From the NCBI RefSeq assembly GCF_001668675.1, contig NZ_LZKQ01000094.1:1-52273 (forward strand): a stretch of DNA of 52,273 nt, in the 5' to 3' direction. Shown piece after piece: positions 37,915 through 45,782 of this stretch (within the stretch, counting starts at the first letter, position 1; every line of letters begins with the position of its first letter). This DNA comes from Mycobacterium asiaticum (GTDB lineage Bacteria; Actinomycetota; Actinomycetes; Mycobacteriales; Mycobacteriaceae). The notes below the pieces were generated by a model, which was not told the origin of the DNA, did no database searches, and saw only the letters and a list, made by a program, of their open reading frames with translations. A program made the position numbers and the translations under genes.

Positions 37915-39027
37915 TCAGAGCTTGGCCAAGTCGTAGTCCGAGATGTGGTCGATGAGGACCCGTAGCTGATCGCCGGTGGAGCCCAGAGTGTGATCGATCG
38001 CGGTGAGCCGGGCCGCGTAGTGACCCACCGGGTATTCGGCGGTCATGCCGATACCGCCGTGCAGCTGGATCGCCTCCTGGCCGATGTGCCGACCCGAGCG
38101 GCCGATCTGCAACTTGGCGCGCGCGGCGATCACTGGATCGTAGTTGCCGTCGGCGATCGACATGGCGGCGTAAAGGCTCATACTGCGCGCCAATTCCAAG
38201 GACACGTACATGTCGGCCGCGCGTTGCGTGAGTGCCTGAAACTTGTTCAGCGTGACCCCGAACTGCTTGCGGGTCTTCAGATATTCGGTCGTCAGGCGCA
38301 GCGCTTCCTCCATCGCCCCGAGCGCTTCGGAGCACAGGGCGGACTGGATCCGGATCAGGGCATTGCGGACGGCTTCGGAAGCGTCGCCGGCACCCAGCGG
38401 TTCGGCGGCCGCGTCGGCGAAGTCGATCTGAGCGCCGCGCTGCCCGTCGAAGGTCGCATAGGACTTACGGCTGACGCCCTCCTGCTCGGCATCGACCAGG
38501 AACAGGCCGGTGCCGCCACCGTCCGGCAATGCGGCGCTGACCACCAAGGTTTCGGCGCAGTCCCCGGCCAGCACCGGGTTCTTGCGCCCGCTGAGGGTCC
38601 ACGAATCCCCTTGCCGCACAGCTTGAGTGCTGACCTGGGTCGATGCGGTCCGGTGACCCGTCTCCAGGTGGCCGAACGCCAGCAGCCGCTGGCCGGCGGC
38701 GACCTCGTCCAGCAGCTGCCGCTGCGCCTCGGTGCCCAGCTCGGCGATCAGCGAACCCGGCGCCAGGGCAGCGTGCACTACCGGCTCGGGCGCCAGCCGG
38801 CGTCCGATCTCGTTGACCACCACCATGATTTCGAGCTGCCCGGCCTCGTCGGGGTCGAATCCGAGCCCGAGGATTCCGATGTCGGCCAATTGACTCCAGA
38901 CGTCGCGGCTCCATCCGAGTTCGGTGCCGATCACCTTGTTCCGGCTCTCCGCGTCGTAGGTTCGCGACAGCAGTTCCCTGGTGGTGTCGCGAAGCAGGGC
39001 CTGCTCTTCGCTCAGCTGAAAGTCCAT
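37915..39027 (-). CDS. Acyl-CoA dehydrogenase family protein, probable non-catalytic subunit of a heteromeric FadE
   Basis: A 370-residue acyl-CoA dehydrogenase fold. FAD and substrate regions are recognisable: TTEYLKTRKQFGVTLNKFQA near 240-260 and IQLHGGIGMTAEYPVGHYAA near 325-345. The positions where ACADs place the catalytic Glu (the YEG-type C-terminal position or the LER-type helix) appear to lack it (HGG; IRIQSALC), so this is likely the partner subunit of the preceding gene. Mycobacteria have several such alpha2-beta2 FadE pairs, many in steroid side-chain degradation. ATG at 39027 is seven bases after the upstream stop. The substrate is unknown; its position beside the polyketide cluster suggests a lipid but does not prove it. 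Confidence 0.82.
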   Translation of the reverse strand: MDFQLSEEQALLRDTTRELLSRTYDAESRNKVIGTELGWSRDVWSQLADIGILGLGFDPDEAGQLEIMVVVNEIGRRLAPEPVVHAALAPGSLIAELGTEAQRQLLDEVAAGQRLLAFGHLETGHRTASTQVSTQAVRQGDSWTLSGRKNPVLAGDCAETLVVSAALPDGGGTGLFLVDAEQEGVSRKSYATFDGQRGAQIDFADAAAEPLGAGDASEAVRNALIRIQSALCSEALGAMEEALRLTTEYLKTRKQFGVTLNKFQALTQRAADMYVSLELARSMSLYAAMSIADGNYDPVIAARAKLQIGRSGRHIGQEAIQLHGGIGMTAEYPVGHYAARLTAIDHTLGSTGDQLRVLIDHISDYDLAKL

Positions 39028-39034
39028 GACTGCC

Positions 39035-40192
39035 TCACAATCCGAGAATGGTGGACGCGATGATGTTGCGCTGAACCTCGTTGCTGCCGCCGTAGATCGA
39101 AGTCTTGCGGTAGTTCAGGTAATGCGGGGCACTGGATTGCGCCCACTCCGGTGTGGCGATCCCGTCGCCGCCGACCGGCAGCGCGTCGGCACCGGCGACC
39201 TCGACGAGCAATTCGGTGGCGAGCTGCTGCAGCTGGCTACCGCGCAGCTTGAGCACCGAAGATGCCGGATTCGGTTTGCCGCCGGCCGAACTCGACACCA
39301 CCCGGGCCTGGGTGAGCTCGAGCGCCAGCACTTCGTTTTCGGCTTCGGCCAACCGCGCCGCGAACAGCGGATCCTCAAGCAGGCCGGTCTCGGCGGCGTG
39401 CCGCTTCACCTCGGCCAGGCGCACCTTGGTCCGACCCACCTGCGCGATGCCGGTGCGCTCGTTACCGAGCAGGAACTTCGCGTAGGTCCAACCCTGATTC
39501 TCCTCGCCGACAAGCTGATCGACGGGTACGCGGACGTCGGAGAAGAACACCTCGTTGACCTCGACGCCGCCGTCGATGGTCTTGATCGGTCGCCAGGTGA
39601 TGCCGGGTGTGTCCATCTCCATCAGGAGAAACGAGATGCCCGCCTGCTTCTTGGGGGCCTGCGGGTCGGTGCGTACCAGGCAGAAAATCCAGTCGGCGTA
39701 CTGTCCCAGCGTCGTCCACGTTTTCTGTCCGTTGACGACGTAGCTGTCACCGTCGCGGACCGCGGTGGTGCGCAGCGAGGCCAGGTCCGAACCGGCTTCG
39801 GGCTCGGAGAAACCCTGACACCACCAGATGTCCATGCTGGCGGTCGGCGGCAGGAACCGTTGCTTGATCTCCTGGGAGCCGAATTCGGCGATGACCGGGC
39901 CGACCATCTTGGTGTTGAAGTTCAACGGTTCCGGGACGCTGGCCAACTGCATTTCGTCGTTCCAGATCTGGAACTGGGTGGGGGTCCAGTCTTTGCCGCC
40001 CCATTCCATCGGCCAGTTCGGTACGGCGAGGCCGTTTTCGTGCAGCATCTTGTGGTTGGCCACAATCTGCTCGCGGGTCAGCGATTCGCCCTGCCGCACG
40101 CGGTCGCGGATCTCGGTGGGGATCTTCGTGGTGAAGAACGTCCGAAGCTCGTCGCGGAAAGCCGCTTCGTCGGGTGTGAGTGCCAGCTTCAT
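39035..40192 (-). CDS. Acyl-CoA dehydrogenase, probable catalytic subunit
   Basis: A 385-residue FadE protein, first gene of a three-gene operon (this, a second ACAD, a PPOX protein). Family blocks: WWCQGFSEPEAGSDLASLRT and VVNGQKTWTTLGQYADWIF in the middle domain, and a C-terminal YGGSNEVQRNIIASTILGL. A candidate catalytic Glu is Glu245 in GNERTGIA, the isovaleryl-CoA-dehydrogenase-like position. Sequence and pairing resemble the heteromeric FadE enzymes that oxidise bulky CoA esters. The start ATG at 40192 has GGAGGCTGCCG upstream. Oxidation introduces an alpha,beta double bond and passes electrons to ETF. Link to the adjacent lipid locus is inference. Confidence 0.85.
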   Translation of the reverse strand: MKLALTPDEAAFRDELRTFFTTKIPTEIRDRVRQGESLTREQIVANHKMLHENGLAVPNWPMEWGGKDWTPTQFQIWNDEMQLASVPEPLNFNTKMVGPVIAEFGSQEIKQRFLPPTASMDIWWCQGFSEPEAGSDLASLRTTAVRDGDSYVVNGQKTWTTLGQYADWIFCLVRTDPQAPKKQAGISFLLMEMDTPGITWRPIKTIDGGVEVNEVFFSDVRVPVDQLVGEENQGWTYAKFLLGNERTGIAQVGRTKVRLAEVKRHAAETGLLEDPLFAARLAEAENEVLALELTQARVVSSSAGGKPNPASSVLKLRGSQLQQLATELLVEVAGADALPVGGDGIATPEWAQSSAPHYLNYRKTSIYGGSNEVQRNIIASTILGL

Positions 40193-40312
40193 CGGCAGCC
40201 TCCTTAGTCCGGGGTGACCGCCAAAACACCGCTGCGGCAGTCCTGCACTGCACGTTAGGCGTTCGGCGTCGGCAGTCGTCGACCGGGGTCAACCGGTACT
40301 GCGACAGCCCCC

Positions 40313-40573
40313 TCAGCGCCGGCGCCGGCGCCACCACAGCAGCGCGACCAGCGCCACGCCGGCCACCGAGGCCACCACCACCAGTTTGGGTTTGGCCGCC
40401 TGCGCCGTTGCTTTGGCGCGCTGGGGCACGTCCGCCTTGGCCGCGAGGGCCTCGACGGTGGCGCCCAGCTCCGCGCGGGTCTGCTCGATGTCGGCCTGGA
40501 TTTCGGCGATGTCGGCGTCCGGACCAGGCTCGGGCTGGGTGTGGGGGTGCGGGGTGTGGTCAGGTCCGGTCAT
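40313..40573 (-). CDS. DUF3618 membrane-anchored protein
   Basis: An 86-residue protein with the DUF3618 signature DIAEIQADIEQTRAELGATV (about 20-39), then an Ala-rich coil, one C-terminal helix (LVVVASVAGVALVALLWW) and a polyarginine end. It overlaps the preceding gene by 14 bases. DUF3618 proteins commonly sit with holin-X-like membrane proteins in actinobacteria; the role is unknown. Confidence 0.85.
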   Translation of the reverse strand: MTGPDHTPHPHTQPEPGPDADIAEIQADIEQTRAELGATVEALAAKADVPQRAKATAQAAKPKLVVVASVAGVALVALLWWRRRRR

Positions 40574-40970
40574 GGCGGGCGTCTTTCACTTCCTGGATGT
40601 CTTTCTTGACGCTGGCGACGGTCTCCGGGGCCGCCGGGGTCACCTCTTTGGCTTGCCGCCTGCTCAATAACGCCGCCGCGCCGGCCGCGGCGAGCAGCGC
40701 GGCGCCCACGATCAGTGCGGCCGCCCAGGTCGGCAGCGCCAGCGCCAACGCGGCGATGGCGGCGGTGATCAGGCCGGCCATGCCGAAGAATGCCAGCAGT
40801 CCCGCCACGCCGAACAGCCCCGCACCGATGCCCGCGTGTTTGGCCGACCGCAGGAGTTCCTTCTGCGCCAACCGCATTTCGTCGCGAACGAGGCGGGAGG
40901 TCTGTGCGGACAGTTGGGCCATCAGCTCGCCGGTCGAGGCGTCGGCGTTTCGGTTTGCGTCCAGGCTCAT
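40560..40970 (-). CDS. Phage-holin-family (holin-X superfamily) membrane protein
   Basis: A 136-residue protein with an N-terminal helix (STGELMAQLSAQTSRLVRDE) that leads into MRLAQKELLRSAKHAG, then two hydrophobic helices (about 48-70 and 78-102), and a charged C-terminus. This matches the actinobacterial putative-holin-X family often annotated as phage holin. There is no prophage here; the name reflects topology only. GGAGGT lies just upstream of the ATG at 40970. The gene is between an SDR gene (17 bases) and DUF3618 (14-base overlap), forming a small operon. Confidence 0.82.
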   Translation of the reverse strand: MSLDANRNADASTGELMAQLSAQTSRLVRDEMRLAQKELLRSAKHAGIGAGLFGVAGLLAFFGMAGLITAAIAALALALPTWAAALIVGAALLAAAGAAALLSRRQAKEVTPAAPETVASVKKDIQEVKDARHDRT

Positions 40971-40987
40971 CGGGTCACCTCCAGGTA

Positions 40988-41767
40988 TCAGTTGCCGACC
41001 GGGGTGGACATCACCCGGTTGGCCGCGGCCTTCACCGAGTCCGGCAGCAACCGATTGCCGATGCCCATGGCCTTGGTCATCAGGGATTCCGCGACCACCT
41101 TGCGGTCGCCGCGCATCAGCGCGTCGAAGCCCTGCCGGGCGACTTCGGCGGGATCGTCCTTGCCGTTCATCCGCCCCATGCGGGAGTTCGCCAGGCCGGC
41201 GCGCCGGAAGAAGTTGGTGTCGGTGGGCCCCGGCATCAGCGCGGTGACGGTGACATCGGTCTTGCGCAACTCGTCGTGCAGCGCCTCGGAGAGCGACTGG
41301 ATAAACGACTTGGACGCGTTGTAGACCGCCTGGTAGGAGCCGGGCATCGTGGACGCGATGGACGAGGTGAACAACAGCCTGCCGCTGTTGCGCTGCGCCA
41401 TGTCGGTCAGGATCAGTTTGGCCAGATGCACCGTCGACCGCACGTTCAGGTCGATCAGCGACAAGGTGTCGTCCAGGGTGCTGTCGAGGAAAGACCCGCC
41501 GAGGCCTACGCCGGCATTCAGCGCCGCCGCATCCAATGGCTGGCCGATTCCGGTGACTTGCTGATAGAGCTTTTCCACGCCCTTGCCGGTGCGCAGATCG
41601 ACGCGAACTGCACGGACGTCGACCCCCGAGCGGCGGAGTTCCTTGGCTGCGCTTTCAATACCGGCATCTTCGGCGGAGACCACCAAGTCGTAACCGTCTT
41701 CGGCGAACCGCTTGGCAAGCTCCAAGCCGATCCCGCTTGATGCACCAGTTATCAAAGCCAGACTCAT
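40988..41767 (-). CDS. Short-chain dehydrogenase/reductase
   Basis: A 259-residue classical SDR: cofactor loop TGASSGIG (about 7-14), NAG-type motif AALNAGVG, catalytic Ser in FTSSIAS, and YNASK (Tyr-x-x-x-Lys). The acidic/basic residues after strand 2 do not decide NADH or NADPH with confidence. First gene of a three-gene operon with the holin-X-like and DUF3618 proteins. It is divergent from comEA, with 140 bases between the starts. Substrate unknown. It marks the right edge of the segment not found at this place in M. tuberculosis. Confidence 0.9.
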   Translation of the reverse strand: MSLALITGASSGIGLELAKRFAEDGYDLVVSAEDAGIESAAKELRRSGVDVRAVRVDLRTGKGVEKLYQQVTGIGQPLDAAALNAGVGLGGSFLDSTLDDTLSLIDLNVRSTVHLAKLILTDMAQRNSGRLLFTSSIASTMPGSYQAVYNASKSFIQSLSEALHDELRKTDVTVTALMPGPTDTNFFRRAGLANSRMGRMNGKDDPAEVARQGFDALMRGDRKVVAESLMTKAMGIGNRLLPDSVKAAANRVMSTPVGN

Positions 41768-41907
41768 GGCGTCCGGCTACCCCGGCGATGCGCCGCCAAA
41801 CCTGCTCAGTTACCGGCAATTACACAGAGCCGGATCTATCCACAGTCGCGGCGGTACGGCGCCTTCGGCGGGCCGTCGTGGCGGTGGCCGCGCATACCGT
41901 CGCCGTC

Positions 41908-42774
41908 ATGCGAACAGAATTGCCGGCGCAGCGACTCCACCGGCGACTGGGTCCCGATCCGGATCCGGGCGCCGAAGCCACCGAGACCGACACCACCAGG
42001 GATCGTGCAGATGATCAGGATGACCCGAATTCATTGCTGCCGCGTTGGCTTCCCGACAGTGCGGCCCCGCAGGGCTGGCTGGCGAGACTGCGCGCGGACC
42101 CGGGTCGCACCGGCGCCATCGCGCTGGCCGTGATTGCCGCACTCGCGGTGCTCATCACTGTCTTCACGCTGATCGGCGACCGGCCCGCACCGGTCACATC
42201 GGCCAAATTGCCACCGGTAGAACATGTTTCGGCCACAGGAGCGCGGTCCTCGACGAGCGCCGGTCCGCCGGCCGGCTCCGAAGGCCCGGTGGTGGTCAGC
42301 GTCGTCGGATTGGTGCGAAAGCCCGGACTGGTCACGCTGGCACCGGGCGCGCGGATCGCCGACGCGCTGGGGGCCGCCGGCGGTGCGCTCGACGGCGCCG
42401 ACACCATCGGCCTCAACATGGCGCGCCCCGTGGGGGACGGAGAACAGATCGTGGTCGGGCTGGCGCCACCGTCGGGCAAGCCGACGGTGTTGGGCAGCTC
42501 GGTCAGCACCGGTAGCCCAGCAGGTCCGGCACCCTCGACCGCACCGACCACCTCGGGTAAGCCGAGGAACGGGCCCAGGGCGGAGGTGCTGGACCTCAAC
42601 TCGGCCACCGTCGAGCAGCTGGACGCCTTGCCGGGAGTCGGACCGGTCACCGCCGCCGCGATCGTGGCGTGGCGCCAGGCCAACGGCAGGTTCACCACCG
42701 TGGACCAGCTGGCCGAGGTCGAGGGCATCGGCCCGGCTCGGCTCGACAAGCTCCGTGCGCTGGTGCGTGTCTGA
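41908..42774 (+). CDS. comEA: ComEA-like DNA-binding protein
   Basis: A 288-residue protein, counterpart of Rv2415c. Layout: cytosolic N-terminal tail, one membrane helix about 72-92 (TGAIALAVIAALAVLITVF), an SLBB-type domain (VVVSVVGLVRKPGLVTLAPG, about 128-147), a Pro/Ser linker and a C-terminal helix-hairpin-helix DNA-binding domain (LDLNSATVEQLDALPGVGPV and FTTVDQLAEVEGIGPARLDK). The frame is open upstream to 41737 but would overlap the divergent SDR gene; ATG at 41908 (MRTELPAQRL) gives a normal length. Related ComEA proteins bind incoming DNA at the membrane for ComEC, although competence is not established in mycobacteria. It is five bases from comEC. Confidence 0.9.
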   Translation: MRTELPAQRLHRRLGPDPDPGAEATETDTTRDRADDQDDPNSLLPRWLPDSAAPQGWLARLRADPGRTGAIALAVIAALAVLITVFTLIGDRPAPVTSAKLPPVEHVSATGARSSTSAGPPAGSEGPVVVSVVGLVRKPGLVTLAPGARIADALGAAGGALDGADTIGLNMARPVGDGEQIVVGLAPPSGKPTVLGSSVSTGSPAGPAPSTAPTTSGKPRNGPRAEVLDLNSATVEQLDALPGVGPVTAAAIVAWRQANGRFTTVDQLAEVEGIGPARLDKLRALVRV

Positions 42775-42779
42775 CCCGC

Positions 42780-44339
42780 GTGCACCAGCCCCTGGATGTG
42801 CGGCTGGTCCCCGCCGCGGTGACCAGCTGGACCGTGACGGCGGCCGGGACGATCTGGCCGATCGGGCGCACAGCGGCCGGGTGCTGCGCTGTGCTCGCCG
42901 CGGCCGCGGCGGCGCTGTGGTGGCGCTGCTCGACCGAGTCCCGACGCGGCGGGGCACTGGCGGCGCTCGGGGCCGGCCTGACCGCGGTCGGCGTGGTGGG
43001 AGCGGGGTATGGGCTGGCCATCGCGATGCGCACCGAAGCGGTCGCCCGCCACCCGATCACCGCGGCGTTCGGCAGCCGGATGCCGGTGACCGTCGCTCCC
43101 AGCGAAAGCCCGCTACCGCTGGGGCGCGGACGGTTGCTGTTCCGGGCCACCCTGTTGCGCTTGGGCGAGGACGAAATGTCCGGCCGGGTAACCGTTTTCG
43201 CACGCGATTCGGATTTCGCTGACGACGTCGACGCGCTGATGGTCGGCCGGCCGGTGCGGTTCAGCGCGCGCATCGCCCGGCCCACCCGCCACGACCTGAC
43301 TGTCGCGGTACTGACCGCAACCGGCCGGCCGCAACTGGGACGTGCCGGGTGGATGCAACGGGCTGCCCACGCCGTTCGCAGCAAGTTCACCGCCGCCGTG
43401 CGCGAGGTGTTGCCGACCGACCAGGCCGCAATGCTGCCCGCGCTGGTGCTGGGGGACACCGCGCAGCTCGGCAGGGCCACTCGCGACGAATTCCGGGTCG
43501 CGGGAATGACGCACCTCATGGCGGTCTCGGGCGCCAATGTCACCATCGTGTGCGCGGCAATGTTGTTGTCGGCCACACTGATCGGGCCGCGGGCCGCCGC
43601 GGTGCTGGCCGGGCTGGCGCTGGTCGCCTTCGTCGTCGTGGTGCAGCCCTCGGCCAGTGTGTTACGGGCGGCCGTGATGGGCGCAATCACGCTGACCGCG
43701 ATGTGGTCCTCGCGGCGGCGGCAGGCGATTCCGGCGTTGTCGACGACGGTGCTGGTCCTGCTGGCGGTGGCACCGCAGCTGGCCGTGGATGTGGGCTTCG
43801 CGCTGTCGGTGGTCGCGACCGCGGCGCTGGTTGTCCTCGCCCCGCGTTGGTCGCGCCGCCTGGTCGGCCGGGGCTGGCCCAAGCCGCTGGCCGACGCCGT
43901 CGCGGTCGCGGGGGCGGCGCAACTGGTGACCGCGCCGCTGGTCGCCGCGATCTCCGGCCGGTTCAGCCTGGTCGCCGTCGCCGCCAATCTTGCCGCGGCG
44001 CCCGTGATCGCCGCGATCACCGTGCTGGGCAGCGCGGCGGCCGCGCTGGCCGTGCCGTGGCCGGCCGGCGCACAGCTGCTGATTCGATTCACCGGGCCTG
44101 AGGTCTGGTGGGTGCTGCGCGTCGCGCACTGGGCGGCCAAAGTGCCGGGGGCCAGCGTGCCGGTGCCGTCGGGAGCGGCGGGTCTGGTGCTGGTCGCCGG
44201 CGGCACGGTGCTGATCGTCGTGTTGTGGCGGTGGCGACGGTTTCGGCTGACGCTGGCCTGGGGCGCGGCGGCGGTCGTCGGGTGTCAGCTGGCGTGGTCG
44301 GTCGCTGCCATCGGGTCGAGCGCCGTCAGACCGCCATGA
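42780..44339 (+). CDS. comEC: ComEC/Rec2-type DNA-uptake channel homologue
   Basis: A 519-residue polytopic membrane protein, counterpart of Rv2414c. The start is taken as GTG at 42780, just after the comEA stop; the open frame extends upstream inside comEA. It has N-terminal helices, an OB-fold-like soluble region about 100-185 (GRGRLLFRATLLRLGEDEMS), and the competence domain with HLMAVSGANVTIVCAAMLL about 245-263 and about eight helices. It ends after the last helix, so the metallo-beta-lactamase domain found at the C-terminus of many ComEC proteins is absent. Role in DNA import is a family assignment only; in mycobacteria natural transformation is not shown. Confidence 0.88.
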   Translation: MHQPLDVRLVPAAVTSWTVTAAGTIWPIGRTAAGCCAVLAAAAAALWWRCSTESRRGGALAALGAGLTAVGVVGAGYGLAIAMRTEAVARHPITAAFGSRMPVTVAPSESPLPLGRGRLLFRATLLRLGEDEMSGRVTVFARDSDFADDVDALMVGRPVRFSARIARPTRHDLTVAVLTATGRPQLGRAGWMQRAAHAVRSKFTAAVREVLPTDQAAMLPALVLGDTAQLGRATRDEFRVAGMTHLMAVSGANVTIVCAAMLLSATLIGPRAAAVLAGLALVAFVVVVQPSASVLRAAVMGAITLTAMWSSRRRQAIPALSTTVLVLLAVAPQLAVDVGFALSVVATAALVVLAPRWSRRLVGRGWPKPLADAVAVAGAAQLVTAPLVAAISGRFSLVAVAANLAAAPVIAAITVLGSAAAALAVPWPAGAQLLIRFTGPEVWWVLRVAHWAAKVPGASVPVPSGAAGLVLVAGGTVLIVVLWRWRRFRLTLAWGAAAVVGCQLAWSVAAIGSSAVRPP

Positions 44340-44351
44340 CACCATCGTGGA

Positions 44352-45335
44352 GTGAGCGAGGTTTCGCCGTTGCACCTGGTGCTGGGGGAAGAAGAACTGC
44401 TGATCGAACGGGCCGTCGCGCAGATCCTGCGGTCGGCCCGGCAGCGCGTCGGCGCCGGCCCCGCCACCGAATCCGGAATTGCCGATGTCCCGGTCAACCG
44501 GATGCGTGCCGGTGACGTCAGCACCTACGAACTCGCCGAACTGCTGAGTCCGTCGCTGTTCGCCGAGGAGCGGATCGTGGTGTTGGAATCCGCCGGCGAG
44601 GCGGGCAAAGACGCGGCCGAGCTGGTTGCAACGGCGGCCGCGGACCTGCCCGCGGGCACCGTGTTGGTCGTGGTGCACTCTGGCGGCGGCCGGGCCAAGG
44701 CGCTGGCCGCCGAACTGCGGTCGCTGGGCGCCCAGGTACACCCCTGTGCACGCATCACCAAGCCCAGCGAGCGGGTCGACTTCGTCCGCAAGGAGTTCCG
44801 ATCGTTGAAGGTCAGAGTCGACGAGGACACCGTCACCGCCCTGCTGGACGCCGTCGGCTCCGACATCCGCGAGCTCGCCTCGGCCTGTTCGCAGCTGGTC
44901 GCCGACACGGGTGGTGACGTCGACGCCGCCGCGGTGCGGCGCTACCACAGCGGCAAAGCCGAGGTGAAGGGCTTCGACATCGCCGACAAGGCCGTGACCG
45001 GAGATGTCGCAGGCGCTGCGGAAGCGCTGCGCTGGGCGATGATGCGGGGCGAGCCGCTCGTGGTGCTGGCCGACGCCCTGGCCGAGGCCATTCATACGAT
45101 CGGATTGGTGATGTCGCAGTCCGGAGATCCCTACCGGATGGCAGGCCAGCTGAAGATGCCGCCGTGGCGGGTGCAGAAGGCGCAGAAGCAGGCTCGGCGC
45201 TGGTCACGCGACCGGTTGGCGGCCGCCATGCGGCTGGTCGCCACCCTCAATGCCAGCGTGAAGGGCGCCGTGGCGGACGCCGATTATGCCCTGGAATCCG
45301 CAGTGCGGCAGGTGGCGGAGTTGGCCCGGGACTGA
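44352..45335 (+). CDS. holA: DNA polymerase III delta subunit
   Basis: A 327-residue clamp-loader delta subunit, counterpart of Rv2413c. It starts at GTG 44352 and opens with [20 protein letters not shown], typical of HolA. The C-terminal collar domain contains [20 protein letters not shown] and [20 protein letters not shown]. Delta opens the beta sliding clamp; it lacks a working Walker A, as expected. Twelve bases downstream of comEC and convergent with rpsT. The comEC-holA-rpsT order is common in Gram-positives. Confidence 0.94.
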   Translation: MSEVSPLHLVLGEEELLIERAVAQILRSARQRVGAGPATESGIADVPVNRMRAGDVSTYELAELLSPSLFAEERIVVLESAGEAGKDAAELVATAAADLPAGTVLVVVHSGGGRAKALAAELRSLGAQVHPCARITKPSERVDFVRKEFRSLKVRVDEDTVTALLDAVGSDIRELASACSQLVADTGGDVDAAAVRRYHSGKAEVKGFDIADKAVTGDVAGAAEALRWAMMRGEPLVVLADALAEAIHTIGLVMSQSGDPYRMAGQLKMPPWRVQKAQKQARRWSRDRLAAAMRLVATLNASVKGAVADADYALESAVRQVAELARD

Positions 45336-45376
45336 ACGGGCTCACGAAGCCGCGAGATAGCCCAAAAAGGGTTGAA

Positions 45377-45640
45377 TCAGCCGAGCTTGTTCAGCGAGCG
45401 CGCAAGCGCCGACTTCTTGTTGGCGGCCTGGTTCTTGTGGATCACGCCTTTGCTTGCCGCCTTGTCGAGCTTGCGGCTGGTCGACACCAGCAACTCGGCC
45501 GCCTTCTCCTTCTCGCCGGCATGAGTGGCTTCCCGGAACGCGCGAATAGCCGTGCGGAGCGAAGACTTCACCGACTTGTTGCGCAGGCGGGCGCGCTCGT
45601 TAGTGCGGTTGCGCTTCTGCTGCGACTTGATGTTGGCCAC
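45377..45640 (-). CDS. rpsT: 30S ribosomal protein S20
   Basis: An 87-residue, Lys/Arg/Ala-rich S20 protein of the small ribosomal subunit. Signature [20 protein letters not shown] at the N-terminus and [17 protein letters not shown] at the C-terminus. The start codon is GTG at 45640, with AAGGAA upstream. It converges on holA and diverges from the ATP-grasp gene, with 142 bases holding both promoters. Counterpart of Rv2412. Confidence 0.97.
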   Translation of the reverse strand: MANIKSQQKRNRTNERARLRNKSVKSSLRTAIRAFREATHAGEKEKAAELLVSTSRKLDKAASKGVIHKNQAANKKSALARSLNKLG

Positions 45641-45782
45641 GCGTGTCGTTCCTTAATCCGTTTCGATTTGGCTTTGCCCGGGGTACCTGCAACCCGATAG
45701 CGACTGCCCAGGTTATCAGTCGGTTACGTTTTCGCCCAAAAGAGGAATTCTGGGTCTGCCCGAATGGGGGAATTGAGGCAGC

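Noticed and set aside
40560..40970. Phage holin, hence prophage remnant
   Set aside because: The holin-X-like family is common in actinobacterial chromosomes; no other phage gene, integrase or attachment repeat is nearby.
14129..41907. Direct repeats or integrase marking the island ends
   Set aside because: I compared the edges by eye and saw no attachment-like repeat, tRNA end or integrase; the island boundaries rest on gene order only.
45336..45376. Terminator between holA and rpsT
   Set aside because: Only a four-base stem (GCCC/GGGT) around AAAAA is visible; too weak to call.
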